From the NCBI GenBank assembly GCA_900770685.1, contig CAAGLC010000026.1, positions 1-29,785 on the forward strand: 29,785 nucleotides of DNA, written 5' to 3'. Numbering within the stretch: position 1 is the stretch's first letter; each line of letters starts with the position of its first letter. The position numbers and the translations under genes are program-made. The stretch is from Clostridia bacterium. Lineage in GTDB: Bacteria > Bacillota > Clostridia > Christensenellales > Borkfalkiaceae. The notes below the pieces were generated by a model. The model made no database searches. It saw only the letters and a list, made by a program, of their open reading frames with translations, and was not told the DNA's origin. This document shows positions 1 through 7,811 of this stretch, one piece after another.

Positions 1-21
1 AGACGTGTGCTCTTCCGATCT
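1..21. other. Illumina adapter remnant, not genomic
   Basis: The first 21 bases match exactly the 3' end of the standard TruSeq read-2 adapter (ending GCTCTTCCGATCT). The open reading frame can be read through it from a GTG at position 7, but those first codons are artificial. Genomic sequence appears to start at about position 22, inside grpE. The contig therefore ends in an untrimmed read and its left edge is a technical one. Confidence 0.96.
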
Positions 22-285
22 TGGGCGTTATCAATAGGGCTTGACGAGAAGACCGAAGAGGGTATAAAAAGCATTAAGAAAAAATACGACGAAACGCTTT
101 CGGCAATGGGAATTGAAGAGATAAATCCTACAGGAAAGGAATTTAATCCTAACGAAGCCGAAGCAGTAATGCAAGTGGAAGCCCAAGAGGGAGAAGTGAG
201 TGATACGGTTAAACAAGTTTTGCAAAAAGGATACCGTATGAAAGATAAAATAATAAGATACGCTAAAGTTAGCGTTATAAAGTAG
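22..285 (+). CDS. grpE: GrpE nucleotide exchange factor, 3' part only
   Basis: This is the C-terminal ~87 residues of GrpE, the factor that releases ADP from DnaK. It contains the family's C-terminal beta domain signature: the NPNEAEAVMQVE segment and the VLQKGYRMKDKIIRYAKVSV tail, which corresponds to the usual VLQKGY-x-LKDRVIRPA-x-V-x-V ending. The N-terminal long helix lies outside the window and the apparent start codon at 7 belongs to adapter sequence. The stop is 24 bases before dnaK, whose AAAAGGAG ribosome binding site lies in the gap. Upstream hrcA and any CIRCE operator would be off the left edge, so heat-shock control cannot be judged here. Confidence 0.95.
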   Translation, partial: WALSIGLDEKTEEGIKSIKKKYDETLSAMGIEEINPTGKEFNPNEAEAVMQVEAQEGEVSDTVKQVLQKGYRMKDKIIRYAKVSVIK

Positions 286-309
286 TAAAATAAAAGGAGA
301 ATTATAGAT

Positions 310-2100
310 ATGAAAACAATAGGAATCGATTTAGGAACGACAAACTCGTGCGTAGCCGTAATGGAAAACGGTGAACCGGTAGTAATAGCAAACGCAGAAG
401 GATCAAGAACTACTCCTTCGGTAGTTGCTTTCCAAAAGGACGGATCAAGATTAGTAGGTCAAGTAGCAAAGCGTCAAGCAGTTGCCAACGCAGACAGAAC
501 GGTCGCGTCTATCAAAAGACATATGGGTGAAAACTACAAGGTAGATATCGACGGAAAAGGATACACTCCTCAAGAAATTTCCGCAATGATTTTAACTAAA
601 CTTAAAAAGGACGCCGAGAGTTATTTAGGTGGAACGGTAACCGACGCCGTTATCACTTGCCCCGCATACTTTTCAGACAGTCAACGTCAAGCAACCAAAG
701 ACGCAGGTAAAATTGCAGGTCTTAACGTATTGCGTATTATAAACGAGCCGACTGCCGCTGCTCTTTCTTACGGGTTAGATAAGGAAGGCAAAACGCAAAA
801 GGTTATTATCTACGACCTTGGCGGTGGTACTTTCGACGTTTCGATTATGGAAATTGGCGACGGAGTTTTTGAAGTTTTAGCAACTAACGGTAACTGCAAA
901 CTCGGTGGCGACGATTTCGATAACAAAATTATCGAGTATTTAGTTTCTGAATTTAAGATTAAAGAAGGCATTGATTTATCTAAGGATAAACTCGCAATGC
1001 AAAGACTTAAAGAAATGGCTGAAAAGGCAAAGATTGAACTTTCCGGTATGACCACTACTAATATTAATATACCGTTCATTACTGCCGATGCAACCGGACC
1101 TAAACATTTAGACGTAGATTTAACTCGCCAAAAATTCGAGGCGCTCACCAGAGATTTAGTGGAACAAACGGTTATTCCTATGAAAAAGGCAATGGAAGAC
1201 GCTAAACTTTCTTATTCGGATATCGATAAGGTAGTATTGGTAGGTGGTTCGACGAGAATCCCCGCAGTTATCGAAGAAGTTAGAAAGGTAACCGGAAAAG
1301 AACCTTTCAAAGGTATTAACCCCGACGAGTGCGTTGCAATCGGCGCGGCAATTCAAGGTGGCGTATTATCGGGCGAAGTTAAAGACGTTCTTTTACTCGA
1401 CGTAACGCCGTTATCACTCGGTATTGAAACGCTCGGTGGCGTTTGCACCAAACTTATTGAAAGAAATACCACTATACCGGTTAAAAAATCTCAAGTATTC
1501 TCAACTGCAGCAGACAATCAAACGCAAGTTGATATTCATATTCTTCAAGGTGAAAGAGAATTTGCTAAAGACAACAAGACCTTAGGTAGATTTGAACTTA
1601 ACGGTATTGCTCCTGCTCCAAGAGGTATTCCGCAAATCGAAGTCACTTTCGATATCGACGCAAACGGAATAGTTAACGTTTCTGCAAAGGATATGGGAAC
1701 GGGCAAATCTCAAAACATCACCATAACTTCTTCAACCAATCTTTCGGATGCAGATATTGATAAGGCTATCAAAGAGGCTAAGCAGTTCGAAGAAGAAGAT
1801 AAAAAGCGTAAAGAAGCGGTTGACAATCGCAACAAACTCGACGGTTTGATTTTCACCGTTGAAAAATCGCTTAAAGACCTTACCGATAAGATTAGCGAAG
1901 AAGATAAAGCGAAACTTGAAGAACAGGTTAAAGAGGCTAAGGCAGAACTCGATAGTAATGATAACGATAGAATCGTTAAAGCGACTGAAAAACTTTCGGA
2001 AGTTTCCCAAGAAGTATTTGCTAAAATTTATCAACAAGCAAATCCTAACGGTGGCGAACCGGCGGGTGAAAACGGTGGAGATACCGAGTTTCATCAATAA
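310..2100 (+). CDS. dnaK: DnaK, Hsp70 chaperone
   Basis: ATP-dependent cytoplasmic Hsp70 that binds unfolded peptides in cycles driven by DnaJ and GrpE. The ATPase domain spans about residues 1-357 with the GIDLGTTNSC phosphate loop near residue 5, a DLGGGTFD motif near 170 and VGGSTRIP at 311-318. The conserved linker DVLLLDVTPL (about 359-368) leads into the substrate-binding domain and a charged helical lid. At 596 residues it is slightly short for DnaK (usually 605-640), and the extreme C-terminus reads GDTEFHQ instead of the usual acidic EFEEV-type tail; no frame disturbance is seen before it. The start is supported by AAAAGGAG at a normal distance. It sits between grpE and dnaJ, as in most Bacillota. 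Confidence 0.99.
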   Translation: MKTIGIDLGTTNSCVAVMENGEPVVIANAEGSRTTPSVVAFQKDGSRLVGQVAKRQAVANADRTVASIKRHMGENYKVDIDGKGYTPQEISAMILTKLKKDAESYLGGTVTDAVITCPAYFSDSQRQATKDAGKIAGLNVLRIINEPTAAALSYGLDKEGKTQKVIIYDLGGGTFDVSIMEIGDGVFEVLATNGNCKLGGDDFDNKIIEYLVSEFKIKEGIDLSKDKLAMQRLKEMAEKAKIELSGMTTTNINIPFITADATGPKHLDVDLTRQKFEALTRDLVEQTVIPMKKAMEDAKLSYSDIDKVVLVGGSTRIPAVIEEVRKVTGKEPFKGINPDECVAIGAAIQGGVLSGEVKDVLLLDVTPLSLGIETLGGVCTKLIERNTTIPVKKSQVFSTAADNQTQVDIHILQGEREFAKDNKTLGRFELNGIAPAPRGIPQIEVTFDIDANGIVNVSAKDMGTGKSQNITITSSTNLSDADIDKAIKEAKQFEEEDKKRKEAVDNRNKLDGLIFTVEKSLKDLTDKISEEDKAKLEEQVKEAKAELDSNDNDRIVKATEKLSEVSQEVFAKIYQQANPNGGEPAGENGGDTEFHQ

Positions 2101-2139
2101 ATAAAATCCGATTTTATATAACGGAAAGAACGAGATATT

Positions 2140-2181
2140 ACGCTTGGCATTTGGTATTTAGGTACTAAATGCCTTTAGCGT
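2140..2181 (+). promoter_or_regulatory. dnaK-dnaJ intergenic hairpin
   Basis: Two nested arms pair: ACGCT (2140-2144) with AGCGT (2177-2181), and GGCATTTGGTA (2146-2156) with TACTAAATGCC (2163-2173), allowing one G-U pair, around a six-base loop. Single-base and three-base bulges separate the two helices. There is no run of T after it, so it is unlikely to be a full intrinsic terminator. It ends 18 bases before dnaJ, leaving the AAAAGGAAAA binding site free. A role in mRNA processing, 3' protection of the dnaK message or partial attenuation of dnaJ is inference. Confidence 0.7.
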
Positions 2182-2199
2182 TATTATAAAAGGAAAATT

Positions 2200-3336
2200 A
2201 TGGCGAAAAATTATTACGAAATTTTGGGGCTTAATAAAAACGCTTCGCAAGACGAAATAAAAAAGGCGTATAGAACGCTAGTAAAAAAATATCATCCCGA
2301 CTTACACCCCGGTGATAACGAGGCGGCGGAGAAGTTTAAGGAAATTAACGAAGCGCACGAAGTTTTATCGGACGAGAAAAAAAGAAAAAATTACGACACT
2401 TTTGGCGACGCTAACGGACCAGGCGCAGGTTTTGGCGGTGGAGGTCAAGGTTTTTCCGGATTTGGAGGCTTTGAAGATATTTTCGGCGATATATTTGGTG
2501 GTTTCGGTGGTGGAAGAAGCGCTAGAGCGCAGACAAAAACTAAAGGTGAAGACGTTACCGTGGAGTTAACTCTTTCCTTTTTAGACGCGGCAAAAGGTTG
2601 TAGAAGGGAAATTAATTACACTAGGGACGAGCCGTGTTCGACCTGTAAAGGAACGGGCGCGAAAAACGGAACGGCTTATAAAACTTGCGATAAGTGTGGT
2701 GGAACGGGACAAATTCAATATACGACGAGTAACGGCTTTTTCCGTTCGGTAAACGTTAGAGTTTGCGACGAGTGTAGAGGAACGGGAAAAAAGGTTATAG
2801 AACAATGTAACGATTGTAAAGGAAAAGGCTACAAAAGAGTTAATACTAAGGTAGTAGTAGATATTCCTGCAGGAGCAGACACCGGAAGTTATATAAGAAA
2901 GGTCGGTTTCGGTATGGCGAGTAAAAACGGTGGTCCGGCAGGCGATTTAATCGTTATAATGAAAGTCGAGCCTAATAAACTTATGAGAAGAAAGAACTTC
3001 GACCTTTACGTTCAAGTTCCAATAAGTTTTGCGGTGGCAGTAAACGGCGGTAAAATTAAAGTTCCTCTTATCGACGATACTTTAGAATACGTCGTTCCGG
3101 AAGCAACTCAAAGCGGAAAAATATTCTTCGTTAGAGGAAAGGGTATAAAAACCTCAAGGGGAACGGGCGACCTATATATCGAAATAATAGTTGAAGTACC
3201 GTCTAAATTAACGAAAGAACAAAAGAAAGCAATCGAGGCGTTTGAGAAGAATTCCGATATCAAAAACACGCCTAAGATGAAACAATATAAAGAAAATATG
3301 GAAATAATGTACGGACAAAATCCGTATTCAAAGTAA
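2200..3336 (+). CDS. dnaJ: DnaJ, Hsp40 co-chaperone (type I)
   Basis: J-domain partner that delivers clients to DnaK and stimulates its ATPase. The J domain fills residues 1-70 with the essential HPD at 32-34. A Gly/Phe-rich segment (about 72-105) follows, then four zinc-binding CxxCxGxG repeats starting at Cys146, Cys163, Cys189 and Cys203 that coordinate two zinc ions. The C-terminal substrate-binding and dimerisation region completes a 378-residue type I DnaJ of normal length. The start follows AAAAGGAAAATT. The gene abuts prmA with no spacer, so the two are almost certainly translated from the same message. It belongs to the heat-shock operon. Confidence 0.98.
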   Translation: MAKNYYEILGLNKNASQDEIKKAYRTLVKKYHPDLHPGDNEAAEKFKEINEAHEVLSDEKKRKNYDTFGDANGPGAGFGGGGQGFSGFGGFEDIFGDIFGGFGGGRSARAQTKTKGEDVTVELTLSFLDAAKGCRREINYTRDEPCSTCKGTGAKNGTAYKTCDKCGGTGQIQYTTSNGFFRSVNVRVCDECRGTGKKVIEQCNDCKGKGYKRVNTKVVVDIPAGADTGSYIRKVGFGMASKNGGPAGDLIVIMKVEPNKLMRRKNFDLYVQVPISFAVAVNGGKIKVPLIDDTLEYVVPEATQSGKIFFVRGKGIKTSRGTGDLYIEIIVEVPSKLTKEQKKAIEAFEKNSDIKNTPKMKQYKENMEIMYGQNPYSK

Positions 3337-4263
3337 ATGAAATACATAGAATTAACTGTTGAAACCACTCATTTTTGTAGCGAACTCGTTTCAGATATAA
3401 TAGAAAATTTCACTTCCGAAGGCGTTTTTATTCAGGACTCTATGGACGTTATAGAACTTGAAAAAGTAGGAAAAACTTGGGATTATCTTGAAGACGGAGT
3501 TTTTAACGAAAGTTCTATCGTCACCGTAAAAGGTTTTATAGAAACGGGCAAGGAAGATATAATAGAAAGTATAAAACTCGCGCTTTCGGAGTTAAAAAAG
3601 GTTTGTCCGTTTGATACCGGAAGCCTAAATTTATCGACTAAAGAGATTGACGGAGATAAATGGCGCGAAGAGTGGAAGAATAATTTTAAGCCTATAAAAA
3701 TAGGCGAAATCGTTATCGTACCCGGTTGGATAGACTATGAAAAAAAACAAGACGAAATAATAGTAGTTATGGACTCTAATATGGCGTTCGGAACGGGTGA
3801 ACACGAAACGACTTCTATGTGCGTTGAGTTTTTGCAAAAATACGTAAAATCCGACGACGTTGTTTTAGACGTTGGTTGCGGGAGTGGTATTTTAGGAATA
3901 ACCGCAAGTAAACTCGGTGCAAAAGAAGTTATAATGACCGATATCGACGAGTGCGCAATCGTTGCTACCAATCATAATTTGGAAAGAAACGGTGTCAAAA
4001 ACGGAAAAGCGTTATTTAAAAATCTTCTTGACGATAATACCGTTAAAGGGGACGTTATAGTATGTAATATTATGGCTGAAGTACTTATAGGTTTTGCGCC
4101 GTATATCGGGCAAAACTTAAAAGAAAACGGGCGAATAATATTAAGTGGAATATTAAACGCAAAGAGCCAATCGGTAGAGCGAGCATATAATGAAAACGGG
4201 TTTTCGTTAATTGAGAAAAAGAGCAAAGGCGAGTGGACGGCGCTCGTTCTTAAAAAAAGTTAA
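3337..4263 (+). CDS. prmA: PrmA, ribosomal protein L11 methyltransferase
   Basis: SAM-dependent enzyme that trimethylates lysines and the N-terminus of ribosomal protein L11. The N-terminal substrate-recognition domain occupies about the first 120 residues. The AFGTGEHETT segment (150-159), diagnostic for PrmA, precedes the SAM-binding VLDVGCGSGILG (176-187); a NIMAEVL motif near residue 246 is the family's catalytic-loop signature. Length (308) is normal. The ATG follows the dnaJ stop directly (TAAATG), implying translational coupling. In many Bacillota rsmE lies between prmA and mtaB; here it does not. Confidence 0.95.
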   Translation: MKYIELTVETTHFCSELVSDIIENFTSEGVFIQDSMDVIELEKVGKTWDYLEDGVFNESSIVTVKGFIETGKEDIIESIKLALSELKKVCPFDTGSLNLSTKEIDGDKWREEWKNNFKPIKIGEIVIVPGWIDYEKKQDEIIVVMDSNMAFGTGEHETTSMCVEFLQKYVKSDDVVLDVGCGSGILGITASKLGAKEVIMTDIDECAIVATNHNLERNGVKNGKALFKNLLDDNTVKGDVIVCNIMAEVLIGFAPYIGQNLKENGRIILSGILNAKSQSVERAYNENGFSLIEKKSKGEWTALVLKKS

Positions 4264-4265
4264 CA

Positions 4266-5510
4266 ATGAAAAAAGCAGTTGTATTTACCTTAGGTTGTAA
4301 GGTTAACGAGTGCGAATCCGATTCGCTTATCACCGGATTAAAAGAACTTGGATACGAAGTTAGCGATAAACTCTGCGTTGCAGATTTATATATCGTAAAT
4401 ACTTGCGCGGTAACTCAAGAAGCAGAAAGGAAATCACGCCAAACCTTAAGCAGAATTAGAAGGCTTTCTAAAACGGCAAAAGTGATTTTCACGGGTTGCG
4501 CCGTTCAAAACAACAGTCAACCTTTTTTGGAAAAGGAAGAGGGCGTTTTAGTTACCGGTGTTTTTAATAAAAATAAGATTTTGGAAAGTTTAGACGAGTG
4601 TGGGGAATTAATTAGCGAACAGTCTAAAGAATTCGAAGAACTTCTTCCCGTTTCGTCGTTAAGGACTAGAGCGTACGTCAAAGTTCAGGACGGATGCAAT
4701 AATTTTTGTAGTTATTGCATAATTCCGTATCTTAGGGGTAGGAACAGGGCGAGAAATCCCTTAAGTGTTTTAAGGGAAGTGGAGAGTTTAACTGCGTCGG
4801 AAATAATACTTAACGGCATTAATCTTTCCGCTTATAATTACAACGGAAAAGACTTAACCGACTTAATTAAAGAGTTAAGTGGCGTTAAAAAAAGAATAAG
4901 GTTAGGTTCTTTGGAAGTTAACGTAATAGACGATAGGTTTTTAACGGCTCTAAAGAATTTATACGCTTTTGCACCACATTTTCACCTTTCGTTACAATCG
5001 GGCTCTAATTCCGTGCTCAAGAGTATGAATAGAAAATACACTAGGGACGAGTTTGTGAACAAGGTTAACTTAATTAGGCAATATTTCCCAGACGCAGGCA
5101 TTACCACCGATATAATAGTCGGTTTTCCAACCGAAACGGAGAAAGATTTTTTAGATACTTTAGAAGTGGTTAAACTTTCACAGTTTTCAGACCTTCACGC
5201 CTTTACTTATAGCCCTAGAAAAGGTACTGTAGCGTATAAGATGAAGGATTTAGACGGTAACGTAAAAAAACAAAGACTAATTAGGCTCTTAGAAGAAAAG
5301 GAAAAGTGTAAACTTGCTTTTGTAGAACAATCGTTATCAAAAACCTTAACCTTTTTACCCGAAGAGTATAAGGACGGGTACACCGAGGGGTATTCGGAAA
5401 ATTATTTAAGGTGTTACGTTAAGGGGAAGGTAAAAAAAGAGTTAACAAAAGTTAAAGTAATATCTAAATTTAATCAAGGCGCATTATGTCAAATAAATAA
5501 AGGAGAATAA
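4266..5510 (+). CDS. mtaB: MtaB, tRNA t6A37 methylthiotransferase
   Basis: Radical-SAM enzyme that adds a methylthio group to N6-threonylcarbamoyladenosine at position 37 of tRNAs reading ANN codons. The N-terminal UPF0004 domain carries three cluster cysteines (Cys11 in TLGCKVNECES, Cys47 in NTCAVT, Cys78 in TGCAVQ). The radical-SAM cluster is CNNFCSYC at 144-151, followed by PYLRGRNRAR. The C-terminal ~60 residues resemble a TRAM RNA-binding domain. The KVNECES variant and the NTCAVT motif place it with MtaB/YqeV and not MiaB or RimO. It starts 2 bases after prmA and its end contains the binding site of the next gene. Length 414 is typical. Confidence 0.93.
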   Translation: MKKAVVFTLGCKVNECESDSLITGLKELGYEVSDKLCVADLYIVNTCAVTQEAERKSRQTLSRIRRLSKTAKVIFTGCAVQNNSQPFLEKEEGVLVTGVFNKNKILESLDECGELISEQSKEFEELLPVSSLRTRAYVKVQDGCNNFCSYCIIPYLRGRNRARNPLSVLREVESLTASEIILNGINLSAYNYNGKDLTDLIKELSGVKKRIRLGSLEVNVIDDRFLTALKNLYAFAPHFHLSLQSGSNSVLKSMNRKYTRDEFVNKVNLIRQYFPDAGITTDIIVGFPTETEKDFLDTLEVVKLSQFSDLHAFTYSPRKGTVAYKMKDLDGNVKKQRLIRLLEEKEKCKLAFVEQSLSKTLTFLPEEYKDGYTEGYSENYLRCYVKGKVKKELTKVKVISKFNQGALCQINKGE

Positions 5511-5512
5511 AG

Positions 5513-5854
5513 ATGAAAGACTGTATATTTTGTAAGATAATAAAAGGGGAAATTCCATCTCAAAAGATGTATGAAGACGAGGATATGATAATCATAAAAG
5601 ATATTGATCCAAGAGCGAAAAATCACTTTTTGTGTATTCCAAAAAGTCATTTCAAACTATTATCCGAGATGAACGAAGAGCAAAGCCAAATGACTTTAAG
5701 GTGTTTACAAAAAATACCTACTTTAGAAAAAGAATTAGGCTTAACTAACGGCTATCGTTTAGTTATAAATCAAGGGGAAGATGCAGGGCAAACCGTGTTT
5801 CACTTGCACATACATATCCTTTCAGGTCAAAAAATGGGTTGGACACCGGCATAA
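5513..5854 (+). CDS. HIT-family nucleotide hydrolase (HinT-like)
   Basis: Small histidine-triad protein, 113 residues, of the HinT/PKCI branch, which hydrolyses AMP-lysine-type phosphoramidates. The catalytic HLHIHIL triad (His97, His99, His101) is near the C-terminus. An N-terminal Cys4-xx-Cys7 pair (CIFCKII) is the usual zinc-site half of this family. AAAGGAGAA overlapping the mtaB stop gives a clear ribosome binding site. It is the last gene of the heat-shock operon, followed 12 bases later by a terminator. The physiological substrate cannot be deduced from sequence. Confidence 0.94.
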   Translation: MKDCIFCKIIKGEIPSQKMYEDEDMIIIKDIDPRAKNHFLCIPKSHFKLLSEMNEEQSQMTLRCLQKIPTLEKELGLTNGYRLVINQGEDAGQTVFHLHIHILSGQKMGWTPA

Positions 5855-5866
5855 AAAGAGTAGTAA

Positions 5867-5896
5867 AAAAACCGTTGCAGATTTGCAACGGTTTTT
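5867..5896. terminator. Bidirectional intrinsic terminator
   Basis: A perfect 13-bp stem (AAAAACCGTTGCA at 5867-5879 and TGCAACGGTTTTT at 5884-5896) with a four-base loop, flanked by A-runs on the left and T-runs on the right. It lies between convergent genes, so it can end the heat-shock operon on the plus strand and the GtrA/aminopeptidase unit on the minus strand. Confidence 0.93.
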
Positions 5897-5924
5897 AAAT
5901 TTTATTTGCGAGTTTTTATAATAA

Positions 5925-6383
5925 TTAGTTTTTATTATCGTTAATTTCTTCCGTTTTAACCGTTTTCTTAGAAACGGCGGTGTCAAGGCTTTTTCCAAAC
6001 ACGAAAAAGCGTTGGAATAAAAACTCCGTAACGAAATTTATTACCATAGTTATCGCTTGAATAATAATTTCGTTCCAGAGAAGAGTTTTAACTAAGTAAA
6101 GGTCGCCAAGGTGTATTGATAACGGTGCGAAAACAACGTAATACCCTAAGGTTTTTAGCATTGCCACGGGAACGTTTGAAGCCGACTTAAAGGTAAATTT
6201 TCTGTTAAAAGTAAAGTTCCAAAGCACCGATAATGTAAGCGCAATATACGACTTAAGAACGTAATCCATATCGGTAAAAAGGTCCATAATGGTAAAGGAT
6301 ATAATTTGAATTGCGCCTGCGCTTATCGAGAATAAAAGGAACTTTATCGCTCTAATAATTTCTTTTTTCTTTTGACTTTCCAT
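5925..6383 (-). CDS. GtrA-like four-helix membrane protein
   Basis: A 152-residue integral membrane protein with four hydrophobic segments (about residues 12-33, 40-57, 72-92 and 103-125). The NFTFNRKFTF segment at 56-65 is the hallmark of the GtrA/DPMS-like family, whose members help move polyprenyl-linked sugars across membranes or accompany glycosyltransferases. The C-terminus is charged. AAGGAAG precedes the ATG. It lies 17 bases downstream of the aminopeptidase on the minus strand, so they likely share a transcript. No glycosyltransferase neighbour is present, so the specific partner is unknown. Confidence 0.85.
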   Translation of the reverse strand: MESQKKKEIIRAIKFLLFSISAGAIQIISFTIMDLFTDMDYVLKSYIALTLSVLWNFTFNRKFTFKSASNVPVAMLKTLGYYVVFAPLSIHLGDLYLVKTLLWNEIIIQAITMVINFVTEFLFQRFFVFGKSLDTAVSKKTVKTEEINDNKN

Positions 6384-6400
6384 AAAAATATCTTCCTTAA

Positions 6401-7627
6401 TTAAATTATGAATTCCCCGTTAACTATTATGGGGATTTCATTATTTTGTTTAGTTATTCCGTAAACGTTAACGTCGGGAGTGCCAATCATAAAATCAACG
6501 TGCTCAGACGAATCGTTTGCTCCAAGATCCGATAGTTCTTTTTTTGTTAATTTATCCCCGTCGCGTAAGGTTGTGGGGTATGCTTTTCCTAGCGCCAAAT
6601 GACAACTAGCGTTTTCGTCGAACAAGGTGTTAAAGAACAAAGTGTTCATGCTTGCGATAGGTGAGTTTTTGTCAATTAGGGCAACTTCTCCTATTCTTCT
6701 AGTTCCGCCGTCCGTTTCAATAATTCCTTTTAGCGTATCGTAGCCCTTTTCAGCGTCGAAGGAAATAACCTTTCCGTTTTTAAATTCGAGATGGAAATTA
6801 TCAATAATATTTCCGTTAAAGCATAACGGCATTGCCGAATAAACCACGCCGTCCACTCTATCTTTGTGTGGAGCGGTAAAAATTTCTTCGGTAGGCATAT
6901 TGGCGATAAATTCTAAACCGTCCTTAGCCCTTTCTTTTGCAGATAACCACACGTGATTTTTTGCTAATCCAACCGTTAAATTCGTTCCGTTCTTAGCCGT
7001 AAAACGAAGGCTTAAAAAGTTATTATCATTTAAAAATTTAGCGCGTTTTTCTAATAATTCAACGTGTTTTTGCCATTCTTTTACAGGGTCTTCTTTATCT
7101 AATCTCATTGACTTTTCTATAGCCGTAGAGAGTTTTGATTGTGCGTTTTTATCGCCCTTAAAAACCTTTTTCGCCCAGCATTTAGTAGGAACGGAAATTA
7201 CGCACCAACGTATTGCGTTAGACATAACTGCGTCCGAATAACGCTTAAGGCGCTTAGATTTAGCCTTGGCTATTTTAGCGAGTTTTTCAGGCGAAATAAG
7301 TTTGAACGCTTCGGGGTCTTCTGCAGAAATAGCAACGTAACAATAATTTTCCTTAACTAAATAGTTTTTGCTATCAACGTACCATTTAGGAATATCGGTT
7401 AGCGTTTTAGTATCGGCGTAGGTATAAGTAATACGGTCTATATCTTCGTCTTCCCATCTAACGTTAACTTTTTTTGCTCCTAAAGAATAAGCGCATAAAG
7501 CGAGTTCTTTAGCGATTTCTCTTTTTTCTACGGGGCAATATATCTCTAAACCTTGACCTTTTTGTAAATTTACTCCTACTTTTAGGGTAAGTAAGCAAAA
7601 GTTTTTTAACGTTTTACCTTTTAACAT
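6401..7627 (-). CDS. M29-family metalloaminopeptidase (AmpS/PepS-like)
   Basis: Cytoplasmic two-metal aminopeptidase that removes N-terminal residues from peptides. The M29 ligand set is in order: Glu248 (NMPTEE), Glu314 (GEVALID), His343 and Tyr350 (CHLALGKAY), and His376 with Asp378 (SSEHVDFMIG). These match the known AmpS arrangement and spacing, and 408 residues is the normal length. The ATG follows AAGGATGG. A near-perfect promoter lies just upstream (7646-7674), so close that the 5' untranslated region should be only about 15 bases. It is first in a two-gene minus-strand unit. Confidence 0.93.
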   Translation of the reverse strand: MLKGKTLKNFCLLTLKVGVNLQKGQGLEIYCPVEKREIAKELALCAYSLGAKKVNVRWEDEDIDRITYTYADTKTLTDIPKWYVDSKNYLVKENYCYVAISAEDPEAFKLISPEKLAKIAKAKSKRLKRYSDAVMSNAIRWCVISVPTKCWAKKVFKGDKNAQSKLSTAIEKSMRLDKEDPVKEWQKHVELLEKRAKFLNDNNFLSLRFTAKNGTNLTVGLAKNHVWLSAKERAKDGLEFIANMPTEEIFTAPHKDRVDGVVYSAMPLCFNGNIIDNFHLEFKNGKVISFDAEKGYDTLKGIIETDGGTRRIGEVALIDKNSPIASMNTLFFNTLFDENASCHLALGKAYPTTLRDGDKLTKKELSDLGANDSSEHVDFMIGTPDVNVYGITKQNNEIPIIVNGEFII

Positions 7628-7645
7628 AATTCACCATCCTTTTTC

Positions 7646-7674
7646 ATTTTACATAAACGAGTAAACGGTGTCAA
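7646..7674 (-). promoter_or_regulatory. Sigma-A promoter of the aminopeptidase
   Basis: On the minus strand, TTGACA (7674-7669) and TAAAAT (7651-7646) are separated by exactly 17 bases. The -10 box ends 18 bases before the start codon, so the predicted leader is extremely short and part of the Shine-Dalgarno sequence lies close to the transcript start. Confidence 0.85.
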
Positions 7675-7683
7675 GAGAAAATT

Positions 7684-7713
7684 AGCGCGAAATATGGCGC
7701 ATAATTTTGCGCT
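7684..7713. repeat. Inverted repeat between divergent promoters
   Basis: AGCGCGAAAT (7684-7693) and ATTTTGCGCT (7704-7713) are inverted copies with nine of ten positions matching, around a 10-base spacer that itself contains a GCGC. The repeat lies just upstream of the aminopeptidase -35 box and about 40 bases upstream of the dxs -35 box. Its position suits an operator for a dimeric regulator, but no regulator gene is adjacent and the role is inferred. Confidence 0.45.
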
Positions 7714-7752
7714 TATCGTCAAGAAGACCGAACGTGTAAAGAGTAAATGCTG

Positions 7753-7781
7753 TTGACAAAGCGTGTTTTTTATAGTAACAT
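7753..7781 (+). promoter_or_regulatory. Sigma-A promoter of dxs
   Basis: A perfect TTGACA (7753-7758) is followed after 17 bases by TAACAT (7776-7781). Transcription would start near 7788, which leaves room for the AAGGAAG binding site before the ATG at 7812 but places the GTG at 7794 almost at the transcript start. Confidence 0.75.
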
Positions 7782-7811
7782 ATATAAGTATAAGTGTGTA
7801 AGGAAGTAAAA

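Noticed and set aside
286..309. CIRCE operator before dnaK
   Set aside because: The gap is 24 bases and contains no nine-base inverted repeat of the CIRCE type.
1859..2104. 81-codon frame overlapping the end of dnaK
   Set aside because: Lysine-rich out-of-frame reading of the DnaK lid region, no independent signals.
4264..4265. Loss of rsmE between prmA and mtaB
   Set aside because: Gene content here varies among Bacillota, and rsmE may be elsewhere; absence from this spot is not notable.
7794..7811. GTG start adding six residues to DXS
   Set aside because: It would lie within a few bases of the predicted transcript start and has no Shine-Dalgarno sequence, whereas the ATG at 7812 has AAGGAAG.
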